DNA of 64,000 bases from Euphrasia confusa (taxonomy: Eukaryota; Streptophyta; Magnoliopsida; Lamiales; Orobanchaceae). Position numbers and translations under genes: made by a program. Below are positions 22,216-34,794 of this stretch, in pieces (the stretch's first letter is position 1; each line of letters starts with the position of its first letter). A model generated the notes under the pieces. The model saw nothing but the letters and a program-made list of their open reading frames with translations, did not search any database and had not been told where the DNA came from. The stretch is taken from assembly GCA_954870475.1 (NCBI GenBank), contig OX940949.1:28444610-28508609 (forward strand), in the 5' to 3' direction.

Positions 22216-23872
22216 TGTTGGAATTCGATATCCCGGGCTATTTAAAATTGCGGAAACCATAGCCCGATCAAAAACCCATCACCGGAGATTACACGAAGCC
22301 GACGAACGAACCGGAGTACGAGCCGAACGCACAACACGACCGAAGTCGCATGCGCGCCCAGCCCGAACCCCCGCCCGCGGGGTTCGCGCGATCGAAGGGA
22401 TCGATCGCATAGGGCGATCGATCGGGGAGGGGCTGCCCAGCAGCCCCCGCGGCGAGTCCGGCGACTCGCCGCCGCCTGGAAGGCTAGCCCGCCTCCAGCA
22501 GGGCCGCCGCGGGTCACAGCCCGCGGCCAGCGATCGATCATGATGATCGATCGCACCCCCGGCGTCCAGCCGGGGTTCGCCCTTCCACGCCCGTGCGAAA
22601 CCCTAGCCCGGGCGATCGCTCGTGGTCCGGTGGCTTCGCCACCACCACGCCATCGTCCCCCGTTCATGGTTTCGTACCTCGGATCTTGTTCTACGGTATT
22701 CTCGATAAACCAAATCGAATAAATCAAGGGCGTTTAGATTTTTTACCTTTCGATTCGTTGTTCGGAGAAACGAAATCAAGATGACCTTTGAATCTTCCCA
22801 CGTATTCCTTGCACTAGCTTGAACGTCGGGTGGGCGACGATCCTCCAAGCTCTATGGATCTACTTCTCTCTCTACTTTCTCTCTCTAGAAGAATTATGAT
22901 CTTCAACTTATATTAGAATAGAGAAGACCATGTAGTGCTTTTATAGGCTACGTAGGGGATCTAAAGGAGGTGGAATATTGGGCTTCCAATATTAATGATT
23001 AAATTGAGCCCAAGCCCAAATCTATTAATCTCCCATTAATATTAATTAATTTATTTTCCACTATATAAATTAATTGCACTCCCAATATTAAACCATATTA
23101 TATCCAAATAATATTTCTCCGGTAGTATTATTTATTCCGTGTATTTAAGATTTAAATATCCATGAATAAAATTTATTTATTGCTTAATAAATTTATTCAT
23201 CTCTTATATCCGAGACTAGTACCACTCAACCTTATTTATTATGCGGAACAAATCCACTCGCGAGGTTTACATAATAAATCCTTATGAGCTCATCTCGGGG
23301 ATATTATCAACCCTTCCGGGATACACTGTCCCTTCAAGAATTCACGGCATGCCATATATAAAATATAGTGACCCAACTTAACCGGTAATTAACCCAATAA
23401 TTAAATCGGTTAATTCCTTTGGAAAATCAAAGTCACTAATATTAAATATACACACCCGCAATTGTTTTCAGGGATTAAGAATAAAATACTCCGAGACTTA
23501 AATCAATTATCACAGAGCAATCCTAATTGATAAGTCTCAAGCGATCCGCTCAATACACCAAGTGTACAAGTGTGATAAAATAATTAAGATAAATTATTTT
23601 CTCTCTCACACAACGACTATACCGATGGATTGGTCCGTGTCCATCTAGGTCGTGAGCAACGTTTGATTAGATACGAGTAACCGATAGTATGATCTTCTGT
23701 GTGCCCATGCAACACCATACTAACTACAACGTATAAAATCCAGGACTATAATTTGCATATATTTAATTAACAATAATTAAAACCAAATGAATGTTCGTCA
23801 TTAATAGGTAAATGAAAGAGTACAAGGAGTTCAGAATACTCAAATCTAGACATTAAGTATACTACTCCAACA
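22216..23872 (-). repeat. LTR L7, 3' LTR of E4 (pol-partner subtype)
   Basis: 1657 bp from tgttggaattcg to gtatactactccaaca. The U3 tip is the GAGTAGTATAC subtype. Left target copy cttgc (22211-22215). The reversed purine tract follows at 23873. TATA on minus at 22945-22938. U5 hairpins lie at about 22380-22620. Confidence 0.92.
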
Positions 23873-23886
23873 ATCTCCCACTTATA

Positions 23887-23976
23887 CTAAGGTCTAGTCT
23901 TATCTTCCAAACTTCTGACTCCCAAACCCTCCAAGTGCTTGAAATATACTTCCTTAGGAAGTATCTTGGTGAAAGG
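23887..23976 (-). pseudogene. E4 pol C-terminal end
   Basis: Encodes on minus the last 29 residues of an undecayed pol: TKILPKEVYFKHLEGLGV and so on, ending KTRP and a TAG. It is the same as the end of the E9 pol at 55531. It shows that a second pol-carrying element with the pol-type LTR tip once stood here. Everything upstream was removed: E5 is inserted at 23977 and the far side was lost in the rearrangement at 31394. Confidence 0.85.
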
Positions 23977-25655
23977 TGCTGGAATTCGGTATCCCGGGCC
24001 ATTAAAAAAAAATTGCGGAAAATAATAACCCAACCGAAATCCTCTCGCCGGAAACCGATTACGAACACCACGAAGAACCGGGCTCGTCAAGAGCATCGCC
24101 GCGGGATAAACCCGCGGCTAAACCCTAGCCGAGCCCCACCGTGGGGCTCGCGATCGCCGTCGATCGCGTGGGGCTGCTCCGGCAGCCCCCGGCGGTGAGT
24201 CCGGCGACTCACCGCCACCACCGTCCGGGGAGGGAGCGCCCAGCCGCGGCTCGAAGCCGCGGCAGCCCCCAGCGATCGACCCTAGGTCGATCGCTCGCCC
24301 CGGCGTCCAGCCGGGGCTCCCCTCGCGTGATCGCTACCGGCGATCGATGCCCTAGGGCTCGATCGCCACCCCTCGGCTCCCAACCGAGGGTCCTTTGAAC
24401 GTTCGCCGGGGATCTCGAATCCCCGTCCCCGAAGTTCGTCGTTTACCCGGATCGTGCGTTCATGTATGTATCACAATTAATCCACATAAAATCATAGAAG
24501 AGAGTATGTGATTTTACCTTTTAATTCGTTGTGCGGAGAAACGAATCAAGATGATGACCTTACGATCTTCCCACGTATTCCTTGCACTAGCTTGAACGTC
24601 GGGTGGGCGACGATCCTCCAAGCTTATGGATCCTCTTCTCTCTCTCTCTACTTTCTCTCTCTAGAAGAATTATGATCTTCAAGTTATGATGTGTGTTGTA
24701 GAAAAAGAGAAGACCATGTAGTGCTTTTATAGGCTACGTAGGGGATCTAAAGGAGGTGGAATATTGGGCTTCCAATATTAATGATTAAATTGAGCCCAAG
24801 CCCAAATCTATTAATCTCCCATTAATATTAATTAATTTATTTTCCACTATATAAATTAATTGCACTCCCAATATTAAACCATATTATATCAAATAATATT
24901 TCTCCGGTAGTATTATTTATTCCGTGTATTTAAGATTTAAATATCCATGAATAAAATTAATTTATTGCTAATTAATTTATATTCATCTCTTGAATCCGAG
25001 ACTAGTACCATTCAACCTTAATTATTGTGCGGAACGAATCCACTCATGAGGTTTACACAATAATTCCTTTTGAACTCATCTCGGGGATATTATCAACCCT
25101 TACGGGATACACTGTCCGGTCAATTATTCACGGCATGCCATATATAAAATATAGTGACCCAACTTAACCGGTAATTAACCCAATAATTAAATCGGTTAAT
25201 TCCTTTGGTAAATCAAAGTCACTTATATTAAATATACACACCCGCAATAATATCGGGGATTAAGAATATAATACACTGAGACTCGAATCGATTATCGCCG
25301 GCAATCCTAATCGATGAATCTCTTCGATCCGCTCAATACACCAAGTGTACAAGTGTGATAAAATAATTAAGACAAATTATTTTCTCTCTCACACAACGAC
25401 TATACCGATGGATTGGTCCGGGTCCATCTAGGTCGTGAGCCACTGTTTGATTAAATACGAGTAACCGATAGTATGATCTTCTGTGTGGGGCCCGACACAC
25501 CATACTAACTACAACGTATGAAATCCAGGACTATGATTTGCATATATTTAATTAATAATAATTAAAAGCAAACAATTGTTTATTTAATAGATTAAATGCT
25601 ATGATCGGGAGTTTACCGTTACTTAAATCTAGACATTAAGTACACAACTCCAACA
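23977..25655 (-). repeat. LTR L8, 3' LTR of E5 (1679 bp)
   Basis: From tgctggaattcgg to cacaactccaaca, left target copy aaagg (23972-23976). TATA on minus at 24731-24724. U5 hairpins at about 24100-24440 include GCCGCGGG with CCCGCGGC, GGCGGTGAGTC with GACTCACCGCC, and CCCCGGC with GCCGGGG. Confidence 0.92.
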
Positions 25656-28173
25656 ATCTCCCACTTGTACTAAGGTCTAGTCATTTCCTCCAAACTCCCG
25701 GTTCCCATACTCATCACGTGCTTTAAAGTGTACTTCCGAGAAGTACTATGTGAGTGAGTAATCTAGGTTGCCGCTCTGAAGTTATCTTGGTGACTACTAC
25801 GTCGTCTCCCCTGACGATGACTCGTATCAGGTGGTACTTGCTCTATGTGTTAACATCACTTTTGACTTATGACTTCTTCTAGTTCACCGTGCACCGCTAT
25901 TCAATAGCCTTTGGTAAACTAAGAGTCATATCCAAGTCAAGAGGTTATCCCGGAACCTAACCAAAACTTCCGCTGCCTCTGAGGCTGCTATTCGGTTATG
26001 AGAGAGTCTGAAAAGCGTCCCGCTTATCACTCTTTCACTTCATGGTTCCACCTCTTTCTAAAAGTGAACACATAGCCTGATATCGACTTTCACTGGTCCT
26101 TCTCTGATTTTTGGATCTGAGAATCTGTAATCTAAGAAGATTTCGTCTTGCTCAAGTCAGTACTATGAAAGTACTCTTGCAGCATTCGAACATCCCTTAT
26201 CCAGATTACTTTGATATCCTCCCACTACGCAAACCGCATAGTTTGATATCAGGTTCTTGTTTTATAACATTGCATCTATAAAGCTTTCCATACTTGAAGT
26301 ATAGGAAACTGCTTTGTCCTCATCTATCTCCTTCATGTGCTCGAACACATAACCTTTAAATAGATGTTTATTCTGTCTCTGAAAGGCAATAACCTTTCTC
26401 ACAAGTATGCATGTTAAAAAACAAACCTTAATCGTACAAGATATCTAGGAGAAGTACAATGTTCTTATCTCTAGATCATAAGACCTTAAGAACATGCTCT
26501 AACTTCTTCTCAATCTTATATCTCGATTTATTTAGACAACCATTATTTTATGTCTGACAGCATTTTTACATTGTTGCCAATGATGAAATGTTATCTACAT
26601 AAAATCTCCGAGAAACACCACCTTGTTTCCATTACGTTTTCAATACACCTTTCGTCTTTGCCTTTTGATGAATCCATTAAATGGACTATCCCATCAATTC
26701 GCAAGTTCCACGATTCATAGCTTTATTTCAATCCATAAATGGATTTACTAAGCTTGTACTCTAAATGATCTAGCCTCTTAACAATAATCCTTATTGTTCC
26801 AAGCAGGCACATTTAGATCCAGTACTGCCCTTATGCAGAGCTAGGGGTCGATTTCATCTTTACTAGATCCAGAGTCCGAACTCCTCTAGTCTTATGAATA
26901 TCTCTGGTTGTCCGACAACCTCCCACTGCAATGGCGTCCTGGTGTATAACAGTAATAACAATAGGTGCAGTATGTGGTGCACTTCTACTCGGTTTGGCTG
27001 GTTCCTAGTCTTTTGTCCTTCTTCTCATTTCAAGGTATTACGTCAATTTAGGCTTTGTGGTCCATCTAATAGTCTTCCTCCATGAACCGGACGAGAGACG
27101 TCCCTCTGGTTCGTAGTACTATAGAACACACAATACTTCGTTCATCTAGGATATCCTACAACCATATTCAACATGCCGTTGTGTCCAGGAATATCCATAG
27201 AACATAGGTGGTTCCGTACAACTTGTTCTTTTACTATTAGATCTCCATTTCTTATTTACAACGCACCATCTCTACACGTAAGTGTATGGCGCGATCCTTT
27301 GGGATTGAATCCCAATCTTTGATTATGCTATGTGTTATTCAGATAGGTGGTGGCCTCCGCGACCGAGTCGCAGGCTCCTAATGGATATACTTTGATGGTT
27401 CTCCATAATAGCTTTGTGTCCATTGACTAGTCAAAACACTTTGCTTTTATGGCACATTAAGTATTCTAATCCATCACCGAGTATTCTTTGAGAGAATTTC
27501 TCGTACCTTTCTAATTTACACATATGTCTGCATATCTAATCATTTCTAATACTTGTTTGAATTCTATCCTTTTTCAAGAAAGGTTTGCTTAGATGTATTA
27601 TCCTCCAAATTCAATCCTTAGGTCGGAAGGTCCAATCCTTCAACTTTAATTGATCAAATCAATTTCGACCATTCGAATCTTTATTTGAAAATACTACTAA
27701 GTATAAGAATTCACAAGTATAATGATTAATAAAGAAATATCTAATAAGTAAAACAAGTTATAGAACGGTTTGTTGCATTTGGGGTAGACTTAGGATCCAT
27801 CATTCATATATTGCTGTCTAATGTACCAGAACAGATAATGCCATTATTTCTTATCAAAATCATCCAATGATTAAAGAAATAAAATATCCATTCATTAATA
27901 ATAGAAATCCAGAACAAAACGTTCTTTCTAAAATAAAGGGGTACATAAAGCAATAATTTTGAAATGAAATCCTATTTAACTACTAAAGCAGATAAATGTC
28001 TTCCACCGCAACCGCTGCCTCCTCTACAGCTTTGCCCGTGTAGACTCGAATTCTTCCTCTCTAAGTCGCCGGGTTTTCTGGAACCCCTGCATTCAAAATG
28101 CACATACCGTCAGTGGTTCCATATCTACACACCAGAATTCTGGTAGATAATACCGCTGACTATGTTTTTACGA
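25656..28173 (-). pseudogene. E5 decayed pol
   Basis: Starts with the reversed purine tract (atctcccactt) and aligns throughout with the decayed pol of E1 and E8, including the block at 27360-27420 (gcaggctcctaatggata) and the block near 28080 after the gag stop. No frame of useful length is open. Confidence 0.8.
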
Positions 28174-28977
28174 CTAAAGAAGATTCGTACCTTTGAGAGG
28201 ACATTCAGACTTCCAGTGTCCCATTTTGTTGCATCGGAAGCACTTACCCTTTGGCAGTGCAGCCCCCATTTGTGGTACAGTCCTCTTGACACCACTGGGT
28301 TTCCGGGCTTGCTTCCTTCTCTTGCCTCTACCTCCACCAGGCTTAAAGCCTTTGGACTTGGTAGCTACAAGCGCTTGAGACTTGCCCTTCTTGTAGATCC
28401 CCTCTGTCGCCTTCAGTTCAGTCAGGAGTTGCGCAAGAGAATAAGATAGTTTACCCATATTATAACTCATGCGAAACTGCTCAAAACTAGGGGTCAGAGA
28501 CTGGAGTATGATGTCGACTTGCGTCTCAGCATCAATTTGAGCTCCTAGGATCTCAAGCTCATTCAACAGACCCATCATCTTAAGAACGTGCTCCCCTACG
28601 GGCGTCCCTTCAGACTGAGTAGTTGTCATGAGGACTCTCATGGCTTCTTGCCTTGCCGCACGATCTTGCTCCCCAAACATCTCCTTGAGGTTAAACATCA
28701 TATCATAGGCAGTGTCCATTGACTCATGTTGGGTTTGGAGTACATTTGACATGGAAGCCAAAATATAACACCTAGCCATTTCATCAGCCTTTTTCCACTT
28801 CCGATATGTCAGTTTTTCCTCATCAGTTGAGGCAGCCGTGGGCTCAGCAGGGCACACTTCATGGAGTACAAACTTGTACTCCTCCGAAGTTAGGACAATG
28901 TCTAAATTTCTCTTCCAATCAATATAGTTGGGGCCAGTGAGTTTATGCTCCTTGAGTATCATAGAAAGTGAGTTCAT
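28174..28977 (-). CDS. E5 Gag, intact (267 residues)
   Basis: Open from ATG 28977-28975. It starts MNSLSMILKEHKLTGPNYID, the copia Gag N-terminus, with W..ADEMARCYILASMS and a helical core ending near residue 200. A Lys/Arg/Gly-rich stretch follows, then the CCHC knuckle CFRCNKMGHWKSEC. Gag would form particles and bind RNA. It ends CPLKGTNLL because a one-base deletion moves the frame to an earlier stop; E8 ends five residues later. No protease follows. A possible splice acceptor lies 16 bp upstream of the ATG (28993-28994). Confidence 0.9.
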   Translation of the reverse strand: MNSLSMILKEHKLTGPNYIDWKRNLDIVLTSEEYKFVLHEVCPAEPTAASTDEEKLTYRKWKKADEMARCYILASMSNVLQTQHESMDTAYDMMFNLKEMFGEQDRAARQEAMRVLMTTTQSEGTPVGEHVLKMMGLLNELEILGAQIDAETQVDIILQSLTPSFEQFRMSYNMGKLSYSLAQLLTELKATEGIYKKGKSQALVATKSKGFKPGGGRGKRRKQARKPSGVKRTVPQMGAALPKGKCFRCNKMGHWKSECPLKGTNLL

Positions 28978-29652
28978 AGCTATTCTCTAAACCTATAAGC
29001 ACATTTAAACAAACAATTAATTTAATATCCGATATTATCTCCCTCAAATAATATCATTAAATCACTAATTACATCTAAAATCCCATCAGATAAGGCAAGC
29101 CACGATAGTGTGGACGTTTACCCATCCAAATGATTTAGCAATTAGATTTGCTTTGGTCGTACATCACTATAGCGTTACTTCGATGGGAAGGATACTATAG
29201 AGCGTACCTAAGTGTAAACCATTACTCAGTATCTAAGAAGATTGTTTGGGACTCATATATTACCGCAAGCCACGATAGTGTGGACGTTTACGCTAATACA
29301 TGAACCTTCACTTTCTTCTATAACTGTCTACATCAATCGATCCAAAATCCCATTCAATGCAGCAAGCCACGATAGTGTGGACGTTTACTACACCAAAAGA
29401 TTTTTACAATTGAAATCCAATCACTTGAGACATTCGATTTCATAAATCAAGACGCGGAGAATCATAAGTGAAACTCGAAGTTTCTAACCAGTGATTCACC
29501 ATGCGAACAACCCTATCTCTCATTAGATGAGGGAGCCGAGCAGACAATCGATCCATCTATCAAAGAATGGTACGACTGCCTCTAATTTGTGTCATTCACA
29601 TGACCAAGTGGCTTTGGCTCCATTCCACTCCCCGGGGTGAGAATGAGTCGAC

Positions 29653-29847
29653 TTGAAGTCAGTTTCAGAAAAACAAATTAGGCATTGTTTGATAAATTTA
29701 ATCAATGTCTCTTGTAAAAGGAATTACAAGAATTCTCCTCCAATGACACATCTATACGAACTTCAAAAGTCCATAAGAGTCACCAAGAGAACAGTAATGG
29801 AGACCATGGGAATGTTTCCATCCCCGCTCCCACTTAGCTTTTTATAA
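29653..29847 (+). other. Conserved antisense open frame (E5 copy)
   Basis: 64 codons, MKSVSEKQIRHCLINLINVS to PLPLSFL, antisense to gag. It differs from the E8 copy by one residue (R to K). Confidence 0.3.
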
Positions 29848-30154
29848 CAAAGGGATACGCTATCTAATGCATAATTAAATACACATAAGCATGCATACAA
29901 GTAATAAAGCACATATCACATAGTCAAAATAAGCTAGAAAATTATTTTCCGACTATCATGGCTTTATTCCATCTCCGTATGCGTCTTCTAGTCTTCAGTC
30001 TTCGTTCTTGAATGCTCCATGTGACGAGAATATTAATCCCAATATTTAAGTCTATTTATTTTTAATAAATCCAAAAGATACTTAATTCGAAAATTAAGTC
30101 AATCGAATAAATCAAAAATAAAATTAAATATTATTAATATTTTTATTTATTTAT

Positions 30155-30600
30155 TTTCCTATCTAATTCTATTAAATCTCTAGAATAATCTATCCAAGTC
30201 AAACTTGGAATATTCTAGAAGACTTCTATAATAGAATAAGGAAATAAAATAAATTAGGACTCTTCTACTTTCCAAGATTAATTAATTTCCATGTCTATGA
30301 AAATTCCCATAAAATAGGAATAATCAAATAGAAATAAATTAATTAATTATTTTCCTATCTAATTCTATTAAATCTCTAGATTCCTATTCCAAGTAGAACT
30401 TGAAAAATTCTAGAAGACTTCCATAATAGAATAAGGAAATAAACAATATTAATTCTTTTCCTATCTAATTCTATTAAATCTCTAGATTCCTATTCCAAGT
30501 AGAACTTGAAATATTCTAGAAGACTTCTATAATAGAATAAGGAAATAAATAATATTAATTAATTCTTTTCCTATCTCCATGAGAGTTCCCATAAAATAGG
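30155..30600. repeat. AT-rich repeats in E5 leader
   Basis: The motif tttcctatctaattctatta with a tail ending gaataaggaaataaa recurs from 30155, 30351 and 30457, and its start again at 30577. The last three starts are 106 and 120 bp apart; the first copy is separate. Confidence 0.8.
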
Positions 30601-31231
30601 AATACTCAAAAATAGGAAAACTTGAATCAATTAGGTAAGTAGTATCTTGGTAGGATTAGGAGTAGCACGGGGTGGGGATCCCCGTACCACCACCACCACC
30701 ACCGATCGACCACCGGGAGGGAGCTCCCGCCGCCGCCGCTCCAGCCGGCCAGCCGCCACCGTCGCCGGCGACAGCCCACGGCCGAAGGGGGCGACGCCTC
30801 TCTCCCCTTTGATCGATCATGGGGTCGATCATGGGGTGATCGACCCCTTCGGTCCTTCGTCCTCTTCGTCTTCTTCGTCACACGAGTTCTCCGGCGGTCG
30901 TCTCGGCATCGATCCAACGTAAATAAATTACAAGAAATAAATTTACAATTCCGGTATCGATTCTATACATGAAATCGACCCTATACACTTTCCGGAAAAT
31001 ATAGAACGTAATAATAAATCCTAAATTCGGTCAACCCCCGAATTTTTACTATTACAAGCATTCATCCACACAAAACGAATCTCGACATGTCCGAGAGTTT
31101 AATAAACGAACAATCATGGTAAATTAAATAGCAATTAATTAAACGAATAATTAATAATTAATTAAACCATGATAGTCGGAATCCTGCAAGGTAGAACACA
31201 ATTGAATACATACATGAACACGAAACCAAAC

Positions 31232-31243
31232 GCTCTGATACCA
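31232..31243 (-). other. E5 primer-binding site
   Basis: Minus-strand TGGTATCAGAGC, two bases from the LTR starting at 31246. Confidence 0.9.
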
Positions 31244-31245
31244 AT

Positions 31246-32955
31246 TGCTGGAATTCGGTATCCCGGGCCATTAAAAAAAAATTGCGGAAAATAATAACCC
31301 AACCGAAATCCTCTCGCCGGAAACCGATTACGAACACCACGAAGAACCGGGCTCGTCAAGAGCATCGCCGCGGGATAAACCCGCGGCTAAACCCCACGTA
31401 CGAGCCGGAGCACGAGCCGAGCGCACGACACGGCCGAAGCCGCGCGCACGCCCAGCCCGAGCCCCCGTCCGCGGGGCTCATGCGATCGAGGGATCGATCG
31501 CATCCAGCGATCGATCTGGTGGGGCTGCCCATGCAGCCCCCGCGGCGAGTCCGGCGACTCGCCGCCGCCTGGAGGGCTAGCCCACCTCCAGCAGGCCGCT
31601 GCGGGTCACAGCCCGCGGCCAGCGATCGATCGTGATGATCGATCACACCCCGGCATCCAGCCGGGGTTCGCCCCTCCGCGCCTCTCGCCGAAACCCTAGG
31701 CGGGTCGATCCCACGCGGTCCGGTGGTTTCACCACCACCGCGTGATCGTCCGTCTACTCCGGGGTTCGATCCTTGGATCTTGTTTTTCGATAATTGATTT
31801 CAATATACATGAATTAAATTGCGGAAATTTAATTCACCTTTCGATTAGTTGTGCGGAGAAACGAGATCTTATGATGACCTTGAGATCTTCCCACGTATTC
31901 CTTGCACTAGCTCGAACGTCGGGTGAGCGACGATCTTCCGAACTCCATGGATCTCCCTCTCTACTTTCTCTCTCTAGAATTGTGATCTTCAAGTTATGAG
32001 AATAGAGAAGACCATGTAGTGCTTTTATAGGCTACGTAGGGGATCTTAAGGAGGTGGAATATTGGGCTTCCAATAATAGTGATTAAATTGAGCCCAAGCC
32101 CAAATCTATTAATCCTTACTATTATTAATTAATTTATTTTCCACTATATAAATTAATTGCACTCCCAATATTAAACCATATTATATCAAATAATATTTCT
32201 CCGGTAGTATTATTTATTCCGTGTATTTAAGATAGAAATATCCATGAATAAAATTAATTTATTGCTAACTAATTTATTCATCTCTTTTATCCGAGACTAG
32301 TACCATTCAACCTTAATTATTATGCGGAACGAATCCACCTGCAGGGTTTACATAATAATTCCTTATGAACTCATCTCGGGGATATTATCAACCCTTACGG
32401 GATACACTTTCCCGTCAAGTATTCACGGCATGCCATATATAAAATATAGTGACCCAACTTAACCGGTAATTAACCCAATAATTAAATCGGTTAATTCCTT
32501 TGGTAAATCAAAGTCACTTATATTAAATATACACACCCGCAATAGTATCGGGGATTAAGAATAAAATACACTGAAACTTAAATCGATTATCCAAGGCAAT
32601 CCTAATCGATAAATCTCAAGCGATCCGCCCAATACACCAAGTGTACAAGTGTGATAAAATAATCAAGACAAATTATTTTCTCTCTCACACAACGACTATA
32701 CCGATGGATTGATCCGTGTCCATCTAGGTCGTGAGCAACTGTTCGATTAAATACGAGTAACCGATAGTATGATCTTCTGTGTGGGCCCGACACACCATAC
32801 TAACTACAACGTATAGAATCCAGGACTATAATTTGCATATATTTAATTATAAATAATTAAATGCAAATAATTGTTTATTTAATTAAATAGATTAGTGGCA
32901 ATGGATCGTGAGTTTCCGCTACTTAAATCTAGACATTAAGTACACAACTCCAACA
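31246..32955 (-). repeat. LTR L9, chimera of E5 and E3 LTRs
   Basis: 31246-31394 matches the E5 LTR at 23977-24125 (tgctggaattcgg to gcggctaaaccc). From 31395 the sequence switches to near identity with the E3 LTR at 18247-19801 (cacgtacgagccgg onward) to the end at cacaactccaaca. The right flank is ttata, one base different from the E3 left target copy gtata. The simplest reading is that a deletion joined the 5' LTR of E5 to the 5' LTR of E3. TATA on minus at 32029-32022. Confidence 0.88.
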
Positions 32956-33770
32956 TTATAGAGAAGGAAGTATTTTAAAAGTATATATATAAATTATGTA
33001 AATTACTAAATCTAAATATTAAATTGTGTGGTCGTTACATGGGAAGCGAATCGTCAGCGGGCAAAGTCAAAGGCGGCTGGAGCTAATTATGGAAATCACT
33101 TAGCGGCGCCTGGAGAAGGAAGCCCATGCAGCGGCCCATGCAACTGTGATTCCGCAACCCTAATTCATGCCAATATAAGGAAGAGGAGTTGGAGAAGAGA
33201 GACCACCACTTACCAACCGCAAGAATCGGAGCAGTAGCCGGCGATGAAGAGCTTGGAGATTTCCGGCCGAGTTCATTATTTTGAAGTTGATCGTGCCTTC
33301 GGGCATTAAAACAATTTATTGCTTTATGTTTTTCAATTCCTGTTTTGCAATTTTAGTTTGAACTATTTCAATTTCTTAAGTTATGCAATTCAGTTTTCTT
33401 TTCCATATTATTTCTTGTTTTATTTCTTATCGTATGAGTAGCTAAATATACAGGGCGTATGGGCAAAGGCGAATCGAAGGGGAACTCTGGGCTAAGATAG
33501 AACCGTGAGGTTGATAGGGCTTAGTTAACTGCCTGGGGTTTGTTCCCGATTACAAAGTTGAGGTTTAACTACATTCTTGCAGGTTTGGGCGGACTAATTT
33601 GGTCGTTAGGAAACCCTTAAACTTTGAGATACCAGCGATTGATCAAACCGAGTAGAAAGTACCTTGAGGTACTACGGGCATAGCGCTAGAACGTGTTGGA
33701 GCTTTGCGGTCGTATGATTCGGATTTCCGGACATGCTATTGGCCGAATTGGGTTCGTCGAGAGAGTAATG
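32956..33770. other. Second island of non-family DNA
   Basis: 0.8 kb with no match elsewhere in the window. A 69-codon frame at 33028-33237 (+) has no recognisable domain. If E3 is removed this should adjoin the island at 16820-18153. E7 is inserted at its right end (target copy taatg, 33766-33770). The origin is unknown. Confidence 0.5.
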
Positions 33771-34794
33771 TGTTGGATTTGTGTACTTAATGTCTAGATT
33801 TAAGTAACGTAAACTCACGATCCATTGCCATTAATCTATTTAATTAAATAAACAATTATTTGCGTTTAATTATTTATAATTAAAAATATGCAAATTATAG
33901 TCCTGGATTTTATACGTTGTAGTCAGTATGGTGTTGTATGGACACACAGAAGATCATACTATCGGTTACTCGTATTTAATCGAACAGTTGCTCACGACCT
34001 AGATGGACACGGACCAATCCATCGGTATAGTCGTTGTGTGAGAGAGAAAATAATCTATCTTGATTATTTTATCACATTTGTACACTTGGTGTATTGGGCG
34101 GATCGTTTGAGATTTATCGATTAGGATTGCCTTGGATAATCAATTTAAATCTCAGTGTATTTTATTCTTAATCCCCGATACTATTGCGGGTGTGTATATT
34201 TAATATAAGTGACTTTGATTTTCCAAGGAATTAACCGATTTAATTATTGGGTTAATTACCGGTTAAGTTGGGTCACTATATTTTATATATGGCATGCCGT
34301 GAATACTTGATGGGAAAGTGTATCCCGTAAGGGTTGATAATATCCCCGAGATGAGTTCATAAGGAATTATTATGTAAACCCTGCAGGTGGATTTGTTCCG
34401 CATAATAATTAAGGTTGAATGGTACTAGTCTCGGATATAAGAGATTAATAAATTAATTAGCAATAAATTAATTTTATTCATGGATATTTATATCTTAAAT
34501 ACACGGAATAAATAATACTACCGGAGAAATATTATTTGATATAATATGGTTTAATATTGGGAGTGCAATTAATTTTATATAGTGGAAAATAGAATTAATT
34601 AATATTAATGGATTAATAGATTTGGGCTTGGGCTCAATTTAATCATTAATATTGGAAGCCCAATATTCCACCTCCTTAAGATCCCCTACGTAGCCTATAA
34701 AAGCACTACATGGTCTTCTCTATTCTCATAACTTGAAGATCACAATTCTAGAGAGAGAAAGTAGAGAGGGAGATCCATGGAGTTCGGAAGATCG
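33771..34794 (+). repeat. LTR L10, 5' LTR of E7, first part
   Basis: Starts tgttggatttgtgtac. It contains U3 and the TATA box at 34696-34703 and is interrupted by E6 at gatcg (34790-34794). It continues at 43756. Confidence 0.92.

Larger units (their letters stand above)
28978..31231 (-). other. E5 leader (2.25 kb, non-coding)
   Basis: From gag back to the primer site. It carries the repeated 27-bp box (read on plus as gcaagccacgatagtgtgg...) at 29095-29121, 29265-29291 and 29362-29388. It also has the conserved module with the antisense frame (29653-29847), AT-rich tandem repeats (30155-30600), a GC-rich block with short microsatellites (30660-30930), and a possible splice acceptor at 31184-31185. 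No conserved coding frame on the gag strand. Confidence 0.75.

Noticed and set aside
33028..33237. 69-codon frame as a host gene
   Set aside because: No recognisable domain, no conservation evidence, and short enough to be chance.
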